A stretch of DNA of 64,000 nt from Siphonodentalium dalli (GCA_032622095.1 CP136066.1:156943152-157007151), one strand, 5' to 3'; counted from the stretch's first letter, positions 46,800 through 58,866 are shown. Notes: generated by a model from the letters alone, not told the origin. A program made the numbers and translations.

Positions 46800-47555
46800 T
46801 TCCTAGTCGATGTATCAATGTCAAATAAATTAATAGTGATCCTTGGGAATCTTCTCCAAAATTAATAATTGTGCAGACATTATTTTTGGCACCATAAAGT
46901 ATGGAGTCTAATCATCTCAGATTTTTGTCAGTTGGTTCAATTGTCGTGAGTCTTGTTTTTTGTGGTCCTCTACTGAACTCAAATCAATTCACAGTGTGTA
47001 TGGCAAAACAACAGGACAAAGAGAGACTTCCGGAATAGTGTTTTGTCGATACCAATAAACATTTGGTGGAGGGTGGGGTGGTAAACACCTTGACTTCTTT
47101 CCAACACCAAGGATTCATCAATATCAGATTTTAATTTACCTTATATTATATAATAATCATTCAATGCATGATAATATTTGGTAAAAATATATTCTAACTC
47201 TTCCCGAAAAACACTCCAAGCAATATCCACCAGCACTATTCTTTGTAAATTTTCTTTGGATACCAAGATTTCTATTTTTAGATATGTGTATGGGAAGTGT
47301 CTATGTTTTGCTACATAATTACCGATTTCTCTACTTAAATATATTTTACACATGTAGTATGGTAAGTATGTAATACAAAAGCTTTTGTTCTAAATATAGT
47401 AACAATTTATGTCCCATTTTTTGTTGTTGTATTAATTCATGTTACCCATGGCCACTTAAACTCAACATTTTTATAGTTAGGTGAGTCGTGAATGAGCTCA
47501 TATTGATGTAGAGTGCTCGGGAAGAGGTACAACTTCTAAAATTTACATTCCTGAA
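46800..47555. other. RGS intron, nothing recognised
   Basis: A+T-rich; no repeat shared within the window and no exon-like segment on either strand. Confidence 0.45.
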
Positions 47556-47559
47556 TCAG

Positions 47560-47990
47560 TTTAGGATGGTAGTGGGTTATGTATTCCTCTTGGAAGATTA
47601 ATTTTCATTTGAAAAGTTTGGGATTGGGACATTTTTATACTTACATGTATTTTGGTAAATAATGAGAATACATGTATGCATAAAAATATAAACCATGGAT
47701 GTTTAGGCATGTAATGAAATAAATAGTGAGGGACGATAGGTCTGAACCATCTCTCCTTTGATAATTTGTTTTTACTTTAGGTAATTTCATTTGTGCAAAT
47801 ACTGCTACATGTACACATGTCCAAGTTAATTTTCAACTGGTAAGTTTGGGATGGGGAAATTTTTGTATACATTTTGAGATAAATCAAAGAGAATACATTA
47901 TACGTAAAATGTAGGCCATGGTGGTTTGTAGCATCTAATGAAATTGTTGTTGAGGCAAGATAGGCCTCTCTCCCCAGTGATGTATGCTGG
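47560..47990 (+). repeat. Decayed direct duplication, about 245 bp apart
   Basis: 'ttaattttcatttgaaaagt' / 'ttaattttcaactggtaagt', then 'tgggattgggacatttttat' / 'tgggatggggaaatttttgt', then 'agaatacat' and 'aggcctctctcccc'-like ends. No coding. Confidence 0.6.
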
Positions 47991-49350
47991 GGTCCTTGGC
48001 TAATTCATTTTAAATTTGGATAATTATACCTGTGTATATTCTGCTGGAAATACTTATGACAGAGATAGCCTATTGGTTTGTAAATAGCCTATTGGTTTTT
48101 GGGGTATATTACTCAAGAGAAATAAAACATTTTTTCAAATTTTGATTGTTTAGGTCAGTGGGTATCCTTTTTCAGTTGGTGTCACTTATAAATTTATAGA
48201 GATAGTAAGCCATAAATTTAAAATATTTTTGTCCAAACTATAGAAGTCACCTCTGCCTTGGTCATCTTGTGATGAGTAAAACTTAGTAATGGTCATATTT
48301 TTTATTTAAGTTTATCTCATCCATAAATCAGATTGTATTTCTGCAGACTTTTGAGGAAAAGGGACAGGGGGCTGACAGGCTGCTTACGACAGGATGAGAA
48401 GAATCCAGCGGTCAGCTATCCCCTAGAATTGCCCCTTCCCGAAAAGTTGGATGGAAGGAGGAGAAGAGGATGTATAGTCCTGGAGATATAGCCAGTTTCT
48501 TGTTTAGTTTGTCTGAACAAGTGGTATAATTTTGAACTGTAATTTTGTTTCCTTTGATGACAGATGGTGACCGAGTTGAATTGATATGACTTGAAATGAT
48601 TTGAAATATATGTTGGACTTTGGAGACTCAAGGAGAGGCACTGCTGAGGTGGGTATCGAGTCGCAAGATAGTTAACTACCGCGACCAAAGGTAATAATAT
48701 ATATTAACTTAATAATGTCTCAGGATGTGTTGTTTTCCGTCAGCATTTTGAGTATTTCTATTTGTAAAGAAAATAAAAATTTAGTATTTTGAGATTAGTT
48801 GTTGAATATAAACAAATAGGAAACGAAAATATCTTTGGCCTAATAATTTAAGGTATTGTCTAAATCTAATGGCAGGTTTGTGACAAGAGTTTACTCGTAG
48901 GAATCAAAAACACTTTTATCAACATCTAAACATGCCTTATGTGCCTCAATGTTCACCCAATTTGATGGGAGAGGATGTTTGAACATGATTTTATACATTT
49001 GAGTATGGATATACATATAAATGGGGGGGGGAGTGAGACTCTAGTTAAGTCATATCAGGGTTCGTTGGAGTTTTGCCCAGACATGGGTAGGCCTTCCTCT
49101 ATGGCTCATCTCTTCCCGAAAGATTGAAATGGAAGAGACAATAAAAGGAGGCGTAGCCCTGGAGGGTATAGTTGATCACCATTGTCCTAGATAAGTGCCC
49201 TCAAGTTGATTTCCTACATAGAAATTATTTATAATTGTTGATGTTAGACTAGTGTCCACCTCTAACATATTTAACTACCAGTACAATGGTAGTTAATTTC
49301 TCCTTTCCTATGCGCTCTTCTGCTTTCAAGAGTATTTTGTGCCACAGATA

Positions 49351-49548
49351 CAGTAATGCCCTAAATAATCTACTCCTTAACCACAGCAGAATTTTGGGTG
49401 ATTTTTCAGGATTTAGTCGGAAATATGGCTTGTTGCCATTCATCGGAAAGCTCTCATTGAGAGCTTTCCGATGAATGGCAACAACCCGTATTTCAGACTA
49501 AATCCTGAAAAATTACCCATAATTCTGCTGTTGTTTAGGGCATTACTG
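49351..49548. mobile_element. Family A palindromic MITE, copy 7
   Basis: TA on both sides. Right arm lacks the 'aaggagtcgatta' block. Open frames on both strands (49249-49646) are shadows of the palindrome. Confidence 0.88.
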
Positions 49549-49877
49549 TAGATTAGCTGTACTGACATTTCATATACACATGTAGGCTTGATAATTTGTT
49601 TATGGCATATGCAGATATATACACACATATAATTATACATGGTCATTTAAACATTTTCGTCCAACCCTTTCTAAGCTAAACGCTCATTGATTAGTAGATA
49701 TCTGTAGGAATTGTTCTGGTATAAACATTAAGTTCCTTTTTTGTATGTTTTTCTGTTTTCGAGAGTATAAGGTGCAACAGATAAGTTAGCTGTATTGAGA
49801 TATCTACATATAGACTTGGTAATGTTGGTGTATGCAGGTATATATATAATTATACAATGTAATTTAAAAATTGTCAT

Positions 49878-50104
49878 TCTTTCAATTTAAAGTACTCATT
49901 GCTGAGTAGCTTCCATTGGAAATGTTCAGATAATAAGTTAAACAAACAAGGTCGTTTTGTCGGAACTTATCTTCGAGAATTCTTCAGTACTTTTGTTATC
50001 TGTATTTTGTTATAATGTATGCAGATAACCTCTAAATCAATAATAGACTATTAGGATATATATTTTTAACTTAGTGGGAAATCAGTTTAATATAGAAAGG
50101 GTTG
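49878..50104. mobile_element. Family E element
   Basis: 'actcattgctgagtagcttc', 'ggaaatgttcagataataag' and right end 'taatatagaaagggtt'. A shorter fragment ('cctttctaagctaaacgctc') is at 49672-49735. Confidence 0.7.
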
Positions 50105-50219
50105 AACGATGCTTGTCAATATAGATTTGCGCATTTTCATATTTACGCATTCTTCACATATATTAATATGGCTTACACATATATGTACATTAAAATATTT
50201 ACACATTACAAGTAATACA

Positions 50220-50469
50220 TCTACCCTTTCATGGTTGGGTCTGTCCGGAAGTTTGCAAAAACCTTGCGCCAATGCACTCTCCCACACATGTGAGTATCCC
50301 ACAGGGTGTCCCGCATATATAAGAGAATACAACAGCCCAACATTATATACCCTGACCTGTGCACCCTCCCACACATGCAAGGCCCCACGGGAGACCTGCA
50401 TATATAAGAGGATGCACCGACACAGGATTATTAATGCTGTACCGGCGCAAATCCAGTAATGAAAAGGTT
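50220..50469. mobile_element. Family C element, decayed with C-for-T changes
   Basis: 'accctttcatggttgggtct', 'ccaatgcactctcccacaca' and 'ccagtaatgaaaaggtta'. The hairpin arms differ from other copies mostly by T to C changes on this strand, unlike the rest of the family. Confidence 0.8.
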
Positions 50470-50532
50470 ACTAACATTTAATCAATGTATGGAGATATAT
50501 GAAAAATAATTTGAAATTCATGGTTTGAATCT

Positions 50533-50690
50533 TGGGCAGAGCCTGGTTTGAAACCCTGCTGTGTGGCGAGTCGTGCTCGCCTGTGGGCTATACACGCCAT
50601 GGGTGCATGGTTGTGAACGGTTTGTATTTTTGGAGAGGTAAAATTTTCCCGTAACCTCCACAGCAGGGCACCTCACACCAGGCTCTTTGC
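50533..50690. mobile_element. Single inverted-repeat element
   Basis: 'agagcctggtttgaaaccct' and 'gctgtg' at the left are inverted as 'cacagcagggcacctcacac' and 'caggctct' at the right. About 155 bp, GC-richer than the flanks. Confidence 0.6.
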
Positions 50691-51054
50691 ATAGAAGTTT
50701 TTAATGGAAATATTTTGAGGGGAGGGCTTCTACTTTAGAAATCTTCAGTCTCGACTCAATTAACAGTGGTTGTGAGTCAAATGTTTCCGTGCTGACAATT
50801 TAGGAATATATACCAGGTTAAACATAATAAAAATTGAATTGTTCCACTTATTTTGTGGAGATCGATGGATAGTAGCTGCTATTCAATTTGGAGTTAAAAG
50901 TCTTTACTGGTGGGAGGTTGAAAGTTATAGCTTCTAGTAAAAACAGGTAAGTTGAACTCATTTGCCAAAAATATGTGCAGTCAGTGAGGCTTCATAATTT
51001 TAGCGCAACAAAAGGGTAGGTAGATTTGGTATTTAAAAAAACATTTACATATCC

Positions 51055-52077
51055 TTAACCCTTTGAACCCGGCTGGCCGGTATTCCGGCCAGAACGTAAT
51101 TGCATATATACGCGACTGGCTGGTTTTCCGGCCATGACGTAATCTCGTTCTACCGTTGGCGTCGCAGTGTTGCACTTTATTTTTTATATTTCGATAAATA
51201 CTCAATGTTAAAAAAAATAAAATAGTATTTCATAAAATTCATATTATAATTGTTTTAGCTGTCCAACAAATATCGAAGTTGTGTTTGGCATAACGAAGTA
51301 TCAGCCGATTAAAAACTGGATACAGTCTCCATTTTATCACATTTCTGCAATTACGGCGCCGCCATATTGCTTCTCGCGACCTCTCATTTTTCGTTAGGTC
51401 ATATCGCCTTATATGGCGCATAAGAGATCTAAAAATATATATTGATAGGTAGAAACTTTAGTGACATATTCTTGTGGTATTTATAACTCCCAATGTGTGA
51501 ATAAATTCCCGCTAAATTATATAATTCGCACTAAAGAGTGTCAGATATAAACACATGTCATACGAGTTTTGTTCAAGAATATGCAAACTTTTGAGTTCAT
51601 TAATTCATAACTTTTTTGCGCAAAGGTACATGCTATATAGATTTACATGAGAATAAAGCTCAGAATCTTGTCTTTAAGATGGCATAAGCCAATACATGGC
51701 ACAATGCGCGCATTTTAGTTATTGGTGGGGTATTCAGAGAACACCCAGAGTTTGTTTTGGCAAAAGCCCATATGACGTCATGTATTTACGTTCGGATTGT
51801 GACGTTATTAAGTAACATTTTTGGCAGTTTTTATAATAAATCCAAAAAAGTTTTCAATTTTTTATAACTTTTTCTGGATTTAAGATATTGAAATATATTG
51901 TGATGTGCTGAATTCAGAATTTAATAATCTTTCCAATGGTGTAAACAATATGGTAGAAGACAATGCATATGATACAGCACCATGCGCCTGAACACAGTCT
52001 ACAATAAGTCAAAATACCCCTGGGAGCCCAGGGTCAGGGCGTCGATCATTGTGGGGAGCCAGGGTTCAAAGGGTTTA
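51055..52077. mobile_element. 1-kb TTAA element with CCCTTTGAACCC ends
   Basis: TTAACCCTTTGAACCCGGCT at the left; 'agccagggttcaaagggttt' at the right. The right TTAA has decayed to TTTA. Contains 'ggctggccggtattccggcc' palindromes and CpG-rich bases at the left. No frame long enough for a transposase. Confidence 0.78.
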
Positions 52078-52410
52078 TATAGGCACTCATAGCATTTGCA
52101 TTTTCATCGTCACAATTGGTTTATTTTGGAGACTCAACGATAAATGAGAATATAAAATATCAACGGTTTGTAACAGTGATTACTTATCATTGAAGGCACT
52201 CATAGCGTTTGCACTTTAGTCATCACAAGGTATTTATTTTGGAGACTCAATGGTACATGAAATTATAAAATATCAACGGTTTGTAACAGTGATTACTTAT
52301 CATTGAAGGCGCTCATAGCTTTGCACTTTAGTCGACACAGGGGATTTATTTTGGAGACTGAGAATATAAAATATGGACGGTTTGTAACACTGTGTTTCAT
52401 GTACATGTCT
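52078..52410 (+). repeat. 113-bp tandem repeat, about three units
   Basis: 'aggcactcatagcatttgca', 'tttattttggagactcaa' and 'aaaatatcaacggtttgtaa' recur in order three times; the third unit has a deletion. Confidence 0.85.
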
Positions 52411-52817
52411 ATTAAGCCATGAACAACACATTTGATATGCTCTATGAGGATGATAATCTTGTACTCGTTCATTTGACCCGTTTTTTTATTAGTTTAATTT
52501 TTATTTAATTCTAGATTTCTTATCTATAACAGTCAATGTTAGTTAGCAAATGTGTTTACCTTCAACTTTTGGTCTGATAGAAGTCGATATTATGCTATTT
52601 TCAGGTTTTTTATTAGTCTTTATCGGTTATAATTTTATTTTACTCTTCAAAATTTGAGTTTATGCAGATGCTATGAGTGGCTTTTTATAAGATTCATCAT
52701 AATAGATGTCAGGTAGTGTAAATATGCAATACGAATATTTAATAAAGAATGATTGTGGTCCATAGTGTGGTCAGTCAAGTTAAAGCTGACCACTGAAATG
52801 TCACTTCAACGATATAG

Positions 52818-53199
52818 GAGGCCCCCACCCCCACCCCCCTGGAATACGGAATACCACTTAACACAGAGGGTGGAATACGGAATACCAGTTAACAGCCATA
52901 TGAAATTCTCCGGATAAATTTTCTATTGCCGTACGAACGCCGGTCAGCCCGCAGTTTCCACGTATAAAATTATCTAAAATGACGATGATCGACGATCTGT
53001 ATATCAAACCGTGAATTTATTGTGACTAAAATCGCATTTATATTATTATTATGATCATTTTTTGGAAGGTGTCGAAGGTCGTCGTACGAATACCCGTATT
53101 TTTGGAATACCGAATACCTCCTAACAGAGGGGCCGGAATACGGCGTACCTCATAACAGGGCATGGAATACGGCGTACAAAAAGGGGGGTGGGGGCCTCA
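52818..53199. mobile_element. Inverted-repeat element with 'ggaatacgg' core
   Basis: Ends 'ggaggcccccaccccca' and 'ggggtgggggcctc', with ATATA on both sides as a possible target duplication. Inside, 'ggaatacggaatacc' and 'ggaatacggcgtacc' repeat. It interrupts the - strand LINE ORF1 just after 'TLQEAI'. Confidence 0.72.
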
Positions 53200-53206
53200 T
53201 ATAGCT

Positions 53207-53982
53207 TCCTGGAGTGTTTTCACTATCGGCTTCTTGCTAGTGTCGATTTTGCCATCAGACATCCAGTAAGAATATATTTTCCTTCAGGTCTGATAGAACT
53301 TTACGATCGCTTGTCTTTCCTGGGTCAAATCCTCAGTGATAATGATTTTATACTTTCCTTTGAGCATCTTTTTTTGGGAAAAGATGTCATATTTGGTGAT
53401 CCAAGAAGTGAAACGAACTAGGATCGGGCAGCTTTTCTTGGTTTCAGTTTGGGATTTCTTTGCGTTTGCTGTGGGGTGGCTGGGACTTGTTTTAATACCA
53501 CCAATAGGATGAGCTCGGTGAATTTTGTTAGGTCCCAGATCTACGGATAGATGCTCAGAGCAAATCTGTTTGATAAGACGAACACTATCAATTTTGTAGG
53601 GATCTGTTATGTGTGGTGGAAGATTGAAAACTGCACACATTGTGGAACCTAAGAGAGTTTCTTCTTCCATATTGTTCATAGTTTTCAATCTTCTTGTCAA
53701 TGTTTTCCTGTAGGTTTGTATTATTTATGTCGATATACTCTCTAATTGACTTATTGTCCAAGGCATCCGGAGTAATGGCTTGTTTTTCTCTCATTGATGA
53801 ATTGATAATAATACATGATGACCAGCTACAATTATTATAATTACTAAGCAAACTAAGATAACATTGTGAAAGTTCATAAGTATGTCTAAGTCATCTGCAT
53901 CAGTTAAACTCAGATCAAGAAATTCATCAGCTGGGTAAACTTCACTTCCATCAACAGAATTTATGAATGGAATCTCCGCCAT
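53207..53982 (-). pseudogene. Decayed LINE (non-LTR retrotransposon) ORF1
   Basis: Three - strand reading frames together look like one ORF1. It opens at 53982 ('MAEIPFINSVDGSEVYPADE', then 'LSLTDADDLDILM'), changes frame near 53870, continues with 'NLQENIDKKIENYEQYGRRN' and 'SLRFHNV', changes frame again near 53640, then 'AVFNLPPHITDPY', 'LGPNKIHRAHPIG', 'SCPILVRFTS' and 'EDLTQERQAIVK', with one more shift before 'MSDGKIDTSK'. The order coiled coil, 'QYGRRNSLRFHNV', RRM-like core and C-terminal 'I.EDLT..R' is that of L1/CR1-type ORF1 proteins, nucleic-acid chaperones of the retrotransposition particle. No reverse transcriptase follows; the left end is interrupted by the inverted-repeat element at 52818-53199. 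It lies in the same orientation as the RGS gene. Confidence 0.7.
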
Positions 53983-54199
53983 TCTGCATACTATGGTAAG
54001 TTAAAAATCCGGAATGGGACTACGCTGTATCCAAGTTGGAAGTACTCCTATAATACTCCATTCTAGCCCAATAGAATGGTGCAGCATATATGAATGCAAT
54101 AAAAAATTTACCCTCGTAGATACAGTTGGTTGCTTGACTTTACAAGACAACCAATGATATATACTATACAGTTGTCATTTTCATTCACCGTTCAAAATA

Positions 54200-55080
54200 G
54201 ACTTCCTTTCCGACTCACAAATCCAATGACTTGTAAGTTCTTCTCCACTCAGGGAGAAAGAAACTTTGAAATTGAAACAGAAAATTAGTAACAAAGATAT
54301 TAGAGATTACCAATAAGAATTATCTACAATATGAAAGATAATGGAAATATTGACATGAGTGGAATAATTTGAACAAAATTGTATTGTTCATGTAAGAAGG
54401 TAGTCAATTTGTTTTAGTTCTATTGAAGCAATAAGGCTCACGTTAAACAAAATGGGATTTGTATATAACTTCCAAATTATCCATTGAAAATGAAAATCCC
54501 ATTAAATACATGTTCCAATTGTCAGCATACAAATGGTAGGAGCTATTTTGCTCTAAGTGTCAAAATCATAGAAAAATAGGGGTGGGTCTCCCAATTTGTA
54601 GCGGGGATTTTTTTTGCAAATAGGGGGGAGGGGGTGTGGGAATCTTTTTTTCCACACCAGAGTATGGATTTATTTTGCAGACCCCCCCCCCCCCCCCCCG
54701 TTAAATATATATTGTATCAATTGTATGTGAACAAACCTATCTATAAACAGCTTTCCATGTCCAGAGAAGACTCCTGAATTTATGTTGGAATTCGTTAGAT
54801 GGATGAAGAGAATATGATTCCACACTTCATAATTCATATCCAAGAAATGAAGGACACTTTCTGTTTATTAAATTTCCTTGGAGCCATACATATCACATTT
54901 CCAAATTCCTTATGTTATCTATATGGTCAATATCACTAACTTAACTAATTACATAATCCAGTAAACCAACAAACTGAACTTATCTCAAGAAACTGCTAAA
55001 TAAACCAATACGATCCACTGAATCAACCAGGTAACCATCCACTATATACGCCGTATAAATCAGTCAACTGTTTGGCACAA
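54200..55080. other. RGS intron, nothing recognised apart from homopolymers
   Basis: Poly-C at about 54681-54699 and a G-rich purine tract at 54626-54640. A 'tttggcacaaaaagagttaa' remnant of a family C' right end is at 55070-55090. Confidence 0.5.
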
Positions 55081-55351
55081 AAAGAGTTAATGTACAAGGG
55101 AGTACATAATGTATGTTATCAGCAGGCACAACAAACACAACTAATCATGAACTTTATATATATATCCAGCAACATGAAGTGCAGCTAAAAAGTGGGCTTG
55201 AATTCAGGTCCGGTGTTACTGACTACATATATATATATATAATCAACATTATTCTTATCTTTCCAGGCCAGCTGCTAAACTCAAATGGTCCCTTTGTGCA
55301 TATTAAATATTTTATGATACAGCTGCACTTGGGAGAAATATAATACTGTGC

Positions 55352-55436
55352 AGATTTTAAATCTAAACGACTATAAACCAGCAGACTCAACTATAAACCA
55401 GCAGACTGTATAATAATAGCCATGTGATATTTAAAA
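55352..55436 (+). repeat. Direct repeat of 58482-58541
   Basis: 'aaatctaaacgactataaac' and 'catgtgatatttaaa' match 'aaatctaaaggactataaac' and 'tgtgtgatatttaaa'; at the second place the repeat leads straight into a family D left end. Confidence 0.65.
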
Positions 55437-55899
55437 TAAAAAAATGTAATGAGCCGAAATGTAACGAGCCGAAACGTATGTAACATATGCTTAGAGTGGC
55501 ACAGTCAACAATCTGTAACTGATGATAATCATATCAAAACATTTTCGCATCTTTTTAACTCATTGCGAGTAATTTTTCAAATTTGTCTAAATTCTACTTT
55601 TGGCATAAATAAAATCTGAAGTTTTGGGGATACCTTCTAAGTTTTTCAAAATTCAATTAAACCACTCCAGGATCCTACTTCCACTTTAAAATTTAGTCAT
55701 GTGATAAATTGAGACCCTGGTCATTACGCTCAGGTGCCTAATTTTGGAAAAAAATCCCAATGATCGCTATTATTTGGCATTGAGACATAGAGTGAAATTG
55801 CCATCACTATTATTAATTTCAGCCTAAATCACCACCCATCACTATTATTAGGCCATCACGATTATCAGGCCACCTGAGAGTATAATATTAATATGACAA

Positions 55900-57000
55900 T
55901 AGCAGACATCCAAGGCTCAAAATATTTTTTTTTTACTGCCTGTCAAAATGACAGGCACCAAGTGGATGCATGGAGTTGGTCATTTCCGAATTGTGCCTTC
56001 AAATTTTCACAATGACAGGACATGTGGGTTATTTACTGTCTCCGAAATTCTTTACAATTTACAAATAACCAACAATCGATGGTCTTTTATCATTTATGTA
56101 ATCACAGGACAATTCAATGCCAAATATCATTCATACCTTTATATGTTTAATTATTTATTGAATAAAATAAAAAAAATAATGTGAATAAAATCTCAAATCA
56201 AATGGAAAAATGTCAATGTATGACCCACTTGCAGTACAGTTAAGGTATAGGACTTGCAAATGTATACAATGATCTGGGACTTGTCATTTGTCAATCACAG
56301 TGCATTAGACCCCAAAAATACTTGTTTTGTTTCCAATTACAAAGCCAAACAAATTCCAGGTCCATTTAGGTAGGTAGGGAATTATTTTTTCAAAAACTAT
56401 ATATAGATCCTTAAAGCTGAAACTGTTCTTACTTTGCATGTGAGGACATTGGCTCCCAGGTGCCTGGTATTACAAAATAGCAGATAGATATTAAAAAATC
56501 TCCCAAAAATCAGATTAAGAAGTCACCTTGCCACTGATATGTGAACAATATTCAACCTGCTAAAAATATATCCCCAACTGCCCACAAAAGCTCAATGTTT
56601 CATACTAGTGTTACAGCTTTTAACTCAAATTTAACTACAGAATAAAGAATAAAACTTGTCATACAAAGTAATTTAAATTGTATTAACCAACACCCCTTCA
56701 CATATCAAATTGAGTGAATAAACATATATGGTCTCAAACATGGACCGTAAGCCTAAAAGACTTTGTTTTATACTTGTTTAATGTTCCCTATTTTTGAGGT
56801 AGTCCATTAATTTTGCAATGTTAATTCGTTTTTCGATGTTTGTAGCCCGTTGACTCCAGTTTGTTGCATTTTGTGAGCATAATTTTCATACTTAATTAGG
56901 CTAATGACTCATTGAACTAAATTAAAAACTTCAGCTGATAGAAAATGAAGATGATTTTGCATATTTTGCCTCGGACAGAATGTCCGACAACTACAAAAGT
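55900..57000. other. RGS intron, nothing recognised
   Basis: No exon-like segment or shared repeat. The frame 55948-56184 has no motif. Confidence 0.45.
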
Positions 57001-57009
57001 GCACTGGAC

Positions 57010-57936
57010 TAGCGCTGGGCGGTATTTAGGTATACCGATTATAATCGGTAAGATTTTCGATACCGTTACCGTCATTTTTGTCCATAATCGGTAAACCTTG
57101 AAGACGGTATTATTGTGGTTACAGGTCATACCGGCCTGTTACCGGGTACATTGTGGTTTACCTTTATCGGACTAATACAAAGAAACTACTCTTCAGTTGA
57201 AAGAAACTGTTCATTCTTCACATATGTCACTTTCTTGATGACATTTGCCAAAAAATGCATTCCTTTGCTACCGGGGACAAAATCCAGCCCAATATTATAT
57301 TGCAAGTTATCATTGCATAATTCTGAGCTATTTTTAAATCACTGAATGTATGGGACAGCTCATTATTTCCCGGGGTGTTATCGAGTGGGAATGATTGATC
57401 ACGTTCATCAACGTGGATTTATATGTATGATTTATAATAATTATTCAACCGGGAAGTGAATAGTCTACCAGTTAAATACTTTGAAAGTAATACACGTCCT
57501 TATTTCTCGGCACTTAATAAACATTATACATATTCACACCCGGCGGAACATTCCAATATCAACTTAACAGCATGTGCTCTGTGCGAGTCTGCAGGGGTTA
57601 TGATGCTTCCATGATGCTTCCATAACTCACAATTTTTACCTGTATTTGAGATCAGCATACCTTGTCATGAATACATGCATGATGCATGCAAACAAATGAT
57701 ACATTGCCACTGTTTGTTAATCCATAATTTTATAAAACGGAGAGTTGGGTGTGTGTGTTTCCTTATTCATTGTAAGCTATTCGATTTCCTAAAAAAAACA
57801 GTTGACTTGTGTACCAAACGATCACTACTCAGCTGGGATTTTAAGAGATTAGTTGAAATAATCGGTAATACCGTATACCGTGGTATGGTTTTAAGATTAC
57901 AGCAGTATTTTTATACTTAAATACCGCCCAGAACAA
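57010..57936. mobile_element. hAT-like element, 927 bp, with 8-bp target duplication
   Basis: Ends 'tagcgctgggcggtatttag' and 'aaataccgcccagaacaa' (inverted), flanked by CACTGGAC at 57002-57009 and 57937-57944. Subterminal 'aatcggtaa' / 'ataccg' motifs are repeated near both ends. TAGxGCTGGGC termini and 8-bp duplications are hAT traits. The frames inside (57115-57345, 57675-57920) show no transposase motif, so it is non-autonomous. Confidence 0.88.
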
Positions 57937-57944
57937 CACTGGAC

Positions 57945-58240
57945 ATAGGCCATTTTTCGCTGGACATTGACAGTGACCGGCCACTTATTTTGAGCCTTGC
58001 ATACATCCTCCCCTTTCTCATGTCATCCATACATTTTGTACCACCTTCAACAAATGGGGAAATTATATGACGGATATGTTTTAAGCCATTATGTCTTTTA
58101 TATACTGTACCTAAGTTGGCCAACCGAAAAGCATTATAGTCCATCAGCCAGTCCTCCATTATGACTTGTTACTGTCATTCTGGAGGGCTAGGTGTGATTT
58201 ACGCTGTCCCTGTCAATGTGTCATCTAGTCAGAACCCACT
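57945..58240. repeat. Repeat G, copy 2
   Basis: Reads on the - strand 'agatgacacattgacaggga' and 'ggaggactggctgatggact', as at 15574-15712. Both copies abut a family A palindrome on the same side. An 80-codon - strand frame runs through it; no known motif. Confidence 0.75.
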
Positions 58241-58242
58241 TA

Positions 58243-58455
58243 CAGTAATGTCCTAAATAATCGACTCCTTAACTACAGCAGAATTATGGGTAATTTTTCA
58301 GGATTTAGTCGGAAATATGGCTTGTTGCCATTCATCGGAAAGCTCTCACTGAAAGTTTTCCGATGAATGGCAACAAGCCATATTTTCGACTAAATCCTGA
58401 AAAATTACCCATAATTCTTCTGTGGTTAAGGAGTTGATTATTTAGGGCATTACTG
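58243..58455. mobile_element. Family A palindromic MITE, copy 8
   Basis: Full-length, TA-flanked, arms nearly perfect. It abuts repeat G at 57945-58240 at the same position as copy 2. Confidence 0.9.
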
Positions 58456-58538
58456 TACTTGTTATGGTTCCTATAAAACATTGTAAATCTAAAGGACTAT
58501 AAACAAGCAGACTCAAATACTAATAACTGTGTGATATT

Positions 58539-58600
58539 TAAAGATGGTCTATCTCTTCCCAGATTGTTTTATATAGATTCCAGGGTATAAAATAACACCG
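58539..58600. mobile_element. Family D left-end fragment
   Basis: 'aaagatggtctatctcttcc' to 'gggtataaaataacaccg', then a family A solo arm. Confidence 0.75.
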
Positions 58601-58704
58601 AGAGCTTTCCGATGAATGGCAACAAGCCATATTTCCAACTAAATCCTGAAAAATTACCCATAATTCTGTTGTGGTTAAGGAGTCGATTATTTAGGGTGTT
58701 ACTG
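58601..58704. mobile_element. Family A solo arm
   Basis: Only one arm, from the central 'gagagctttccgatgaatgg' to 'gggtgttactg' and TA. Its inner end joins a family D left end (from about 58539), which suggests a deletion between two elements or loss of the partner arm. Confidence 0.82.
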
Positions 58705-58769
58705 TATACAACTGTATAAACAAATGAAATTGGTTGCAAGCGATACTTCGATTTGAAAGATTATTTTCC

Positions 58770-58866
58770 ATGACCCTCCCTATGGGAGACTCGCATATAT
58801 AAGAAAATGCACTGGCACAGGATCATTAATACTGCACCAGCACAGCTCCCATCATGAAAGGGTTAA
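58770..58866. mobile_element. Family C right half
   Basis: 'cctatgggagactcgcatat', 'taatactgcaccagcacagc' and 'catcatgaaagggttaa'. Confidence 0.8.

Noticed and set aside
49249-49646. Paired frames on both strands
   Set aside because: Mirror-image translations of the family A palindrome; the same peptide appears at 39918, 59010 and 58898.
57917-58159. 80-codon - strand frame as a gene
   Set aside because: It lies in repeat G; the second copy at 15646 breaks the frame soon after the start.
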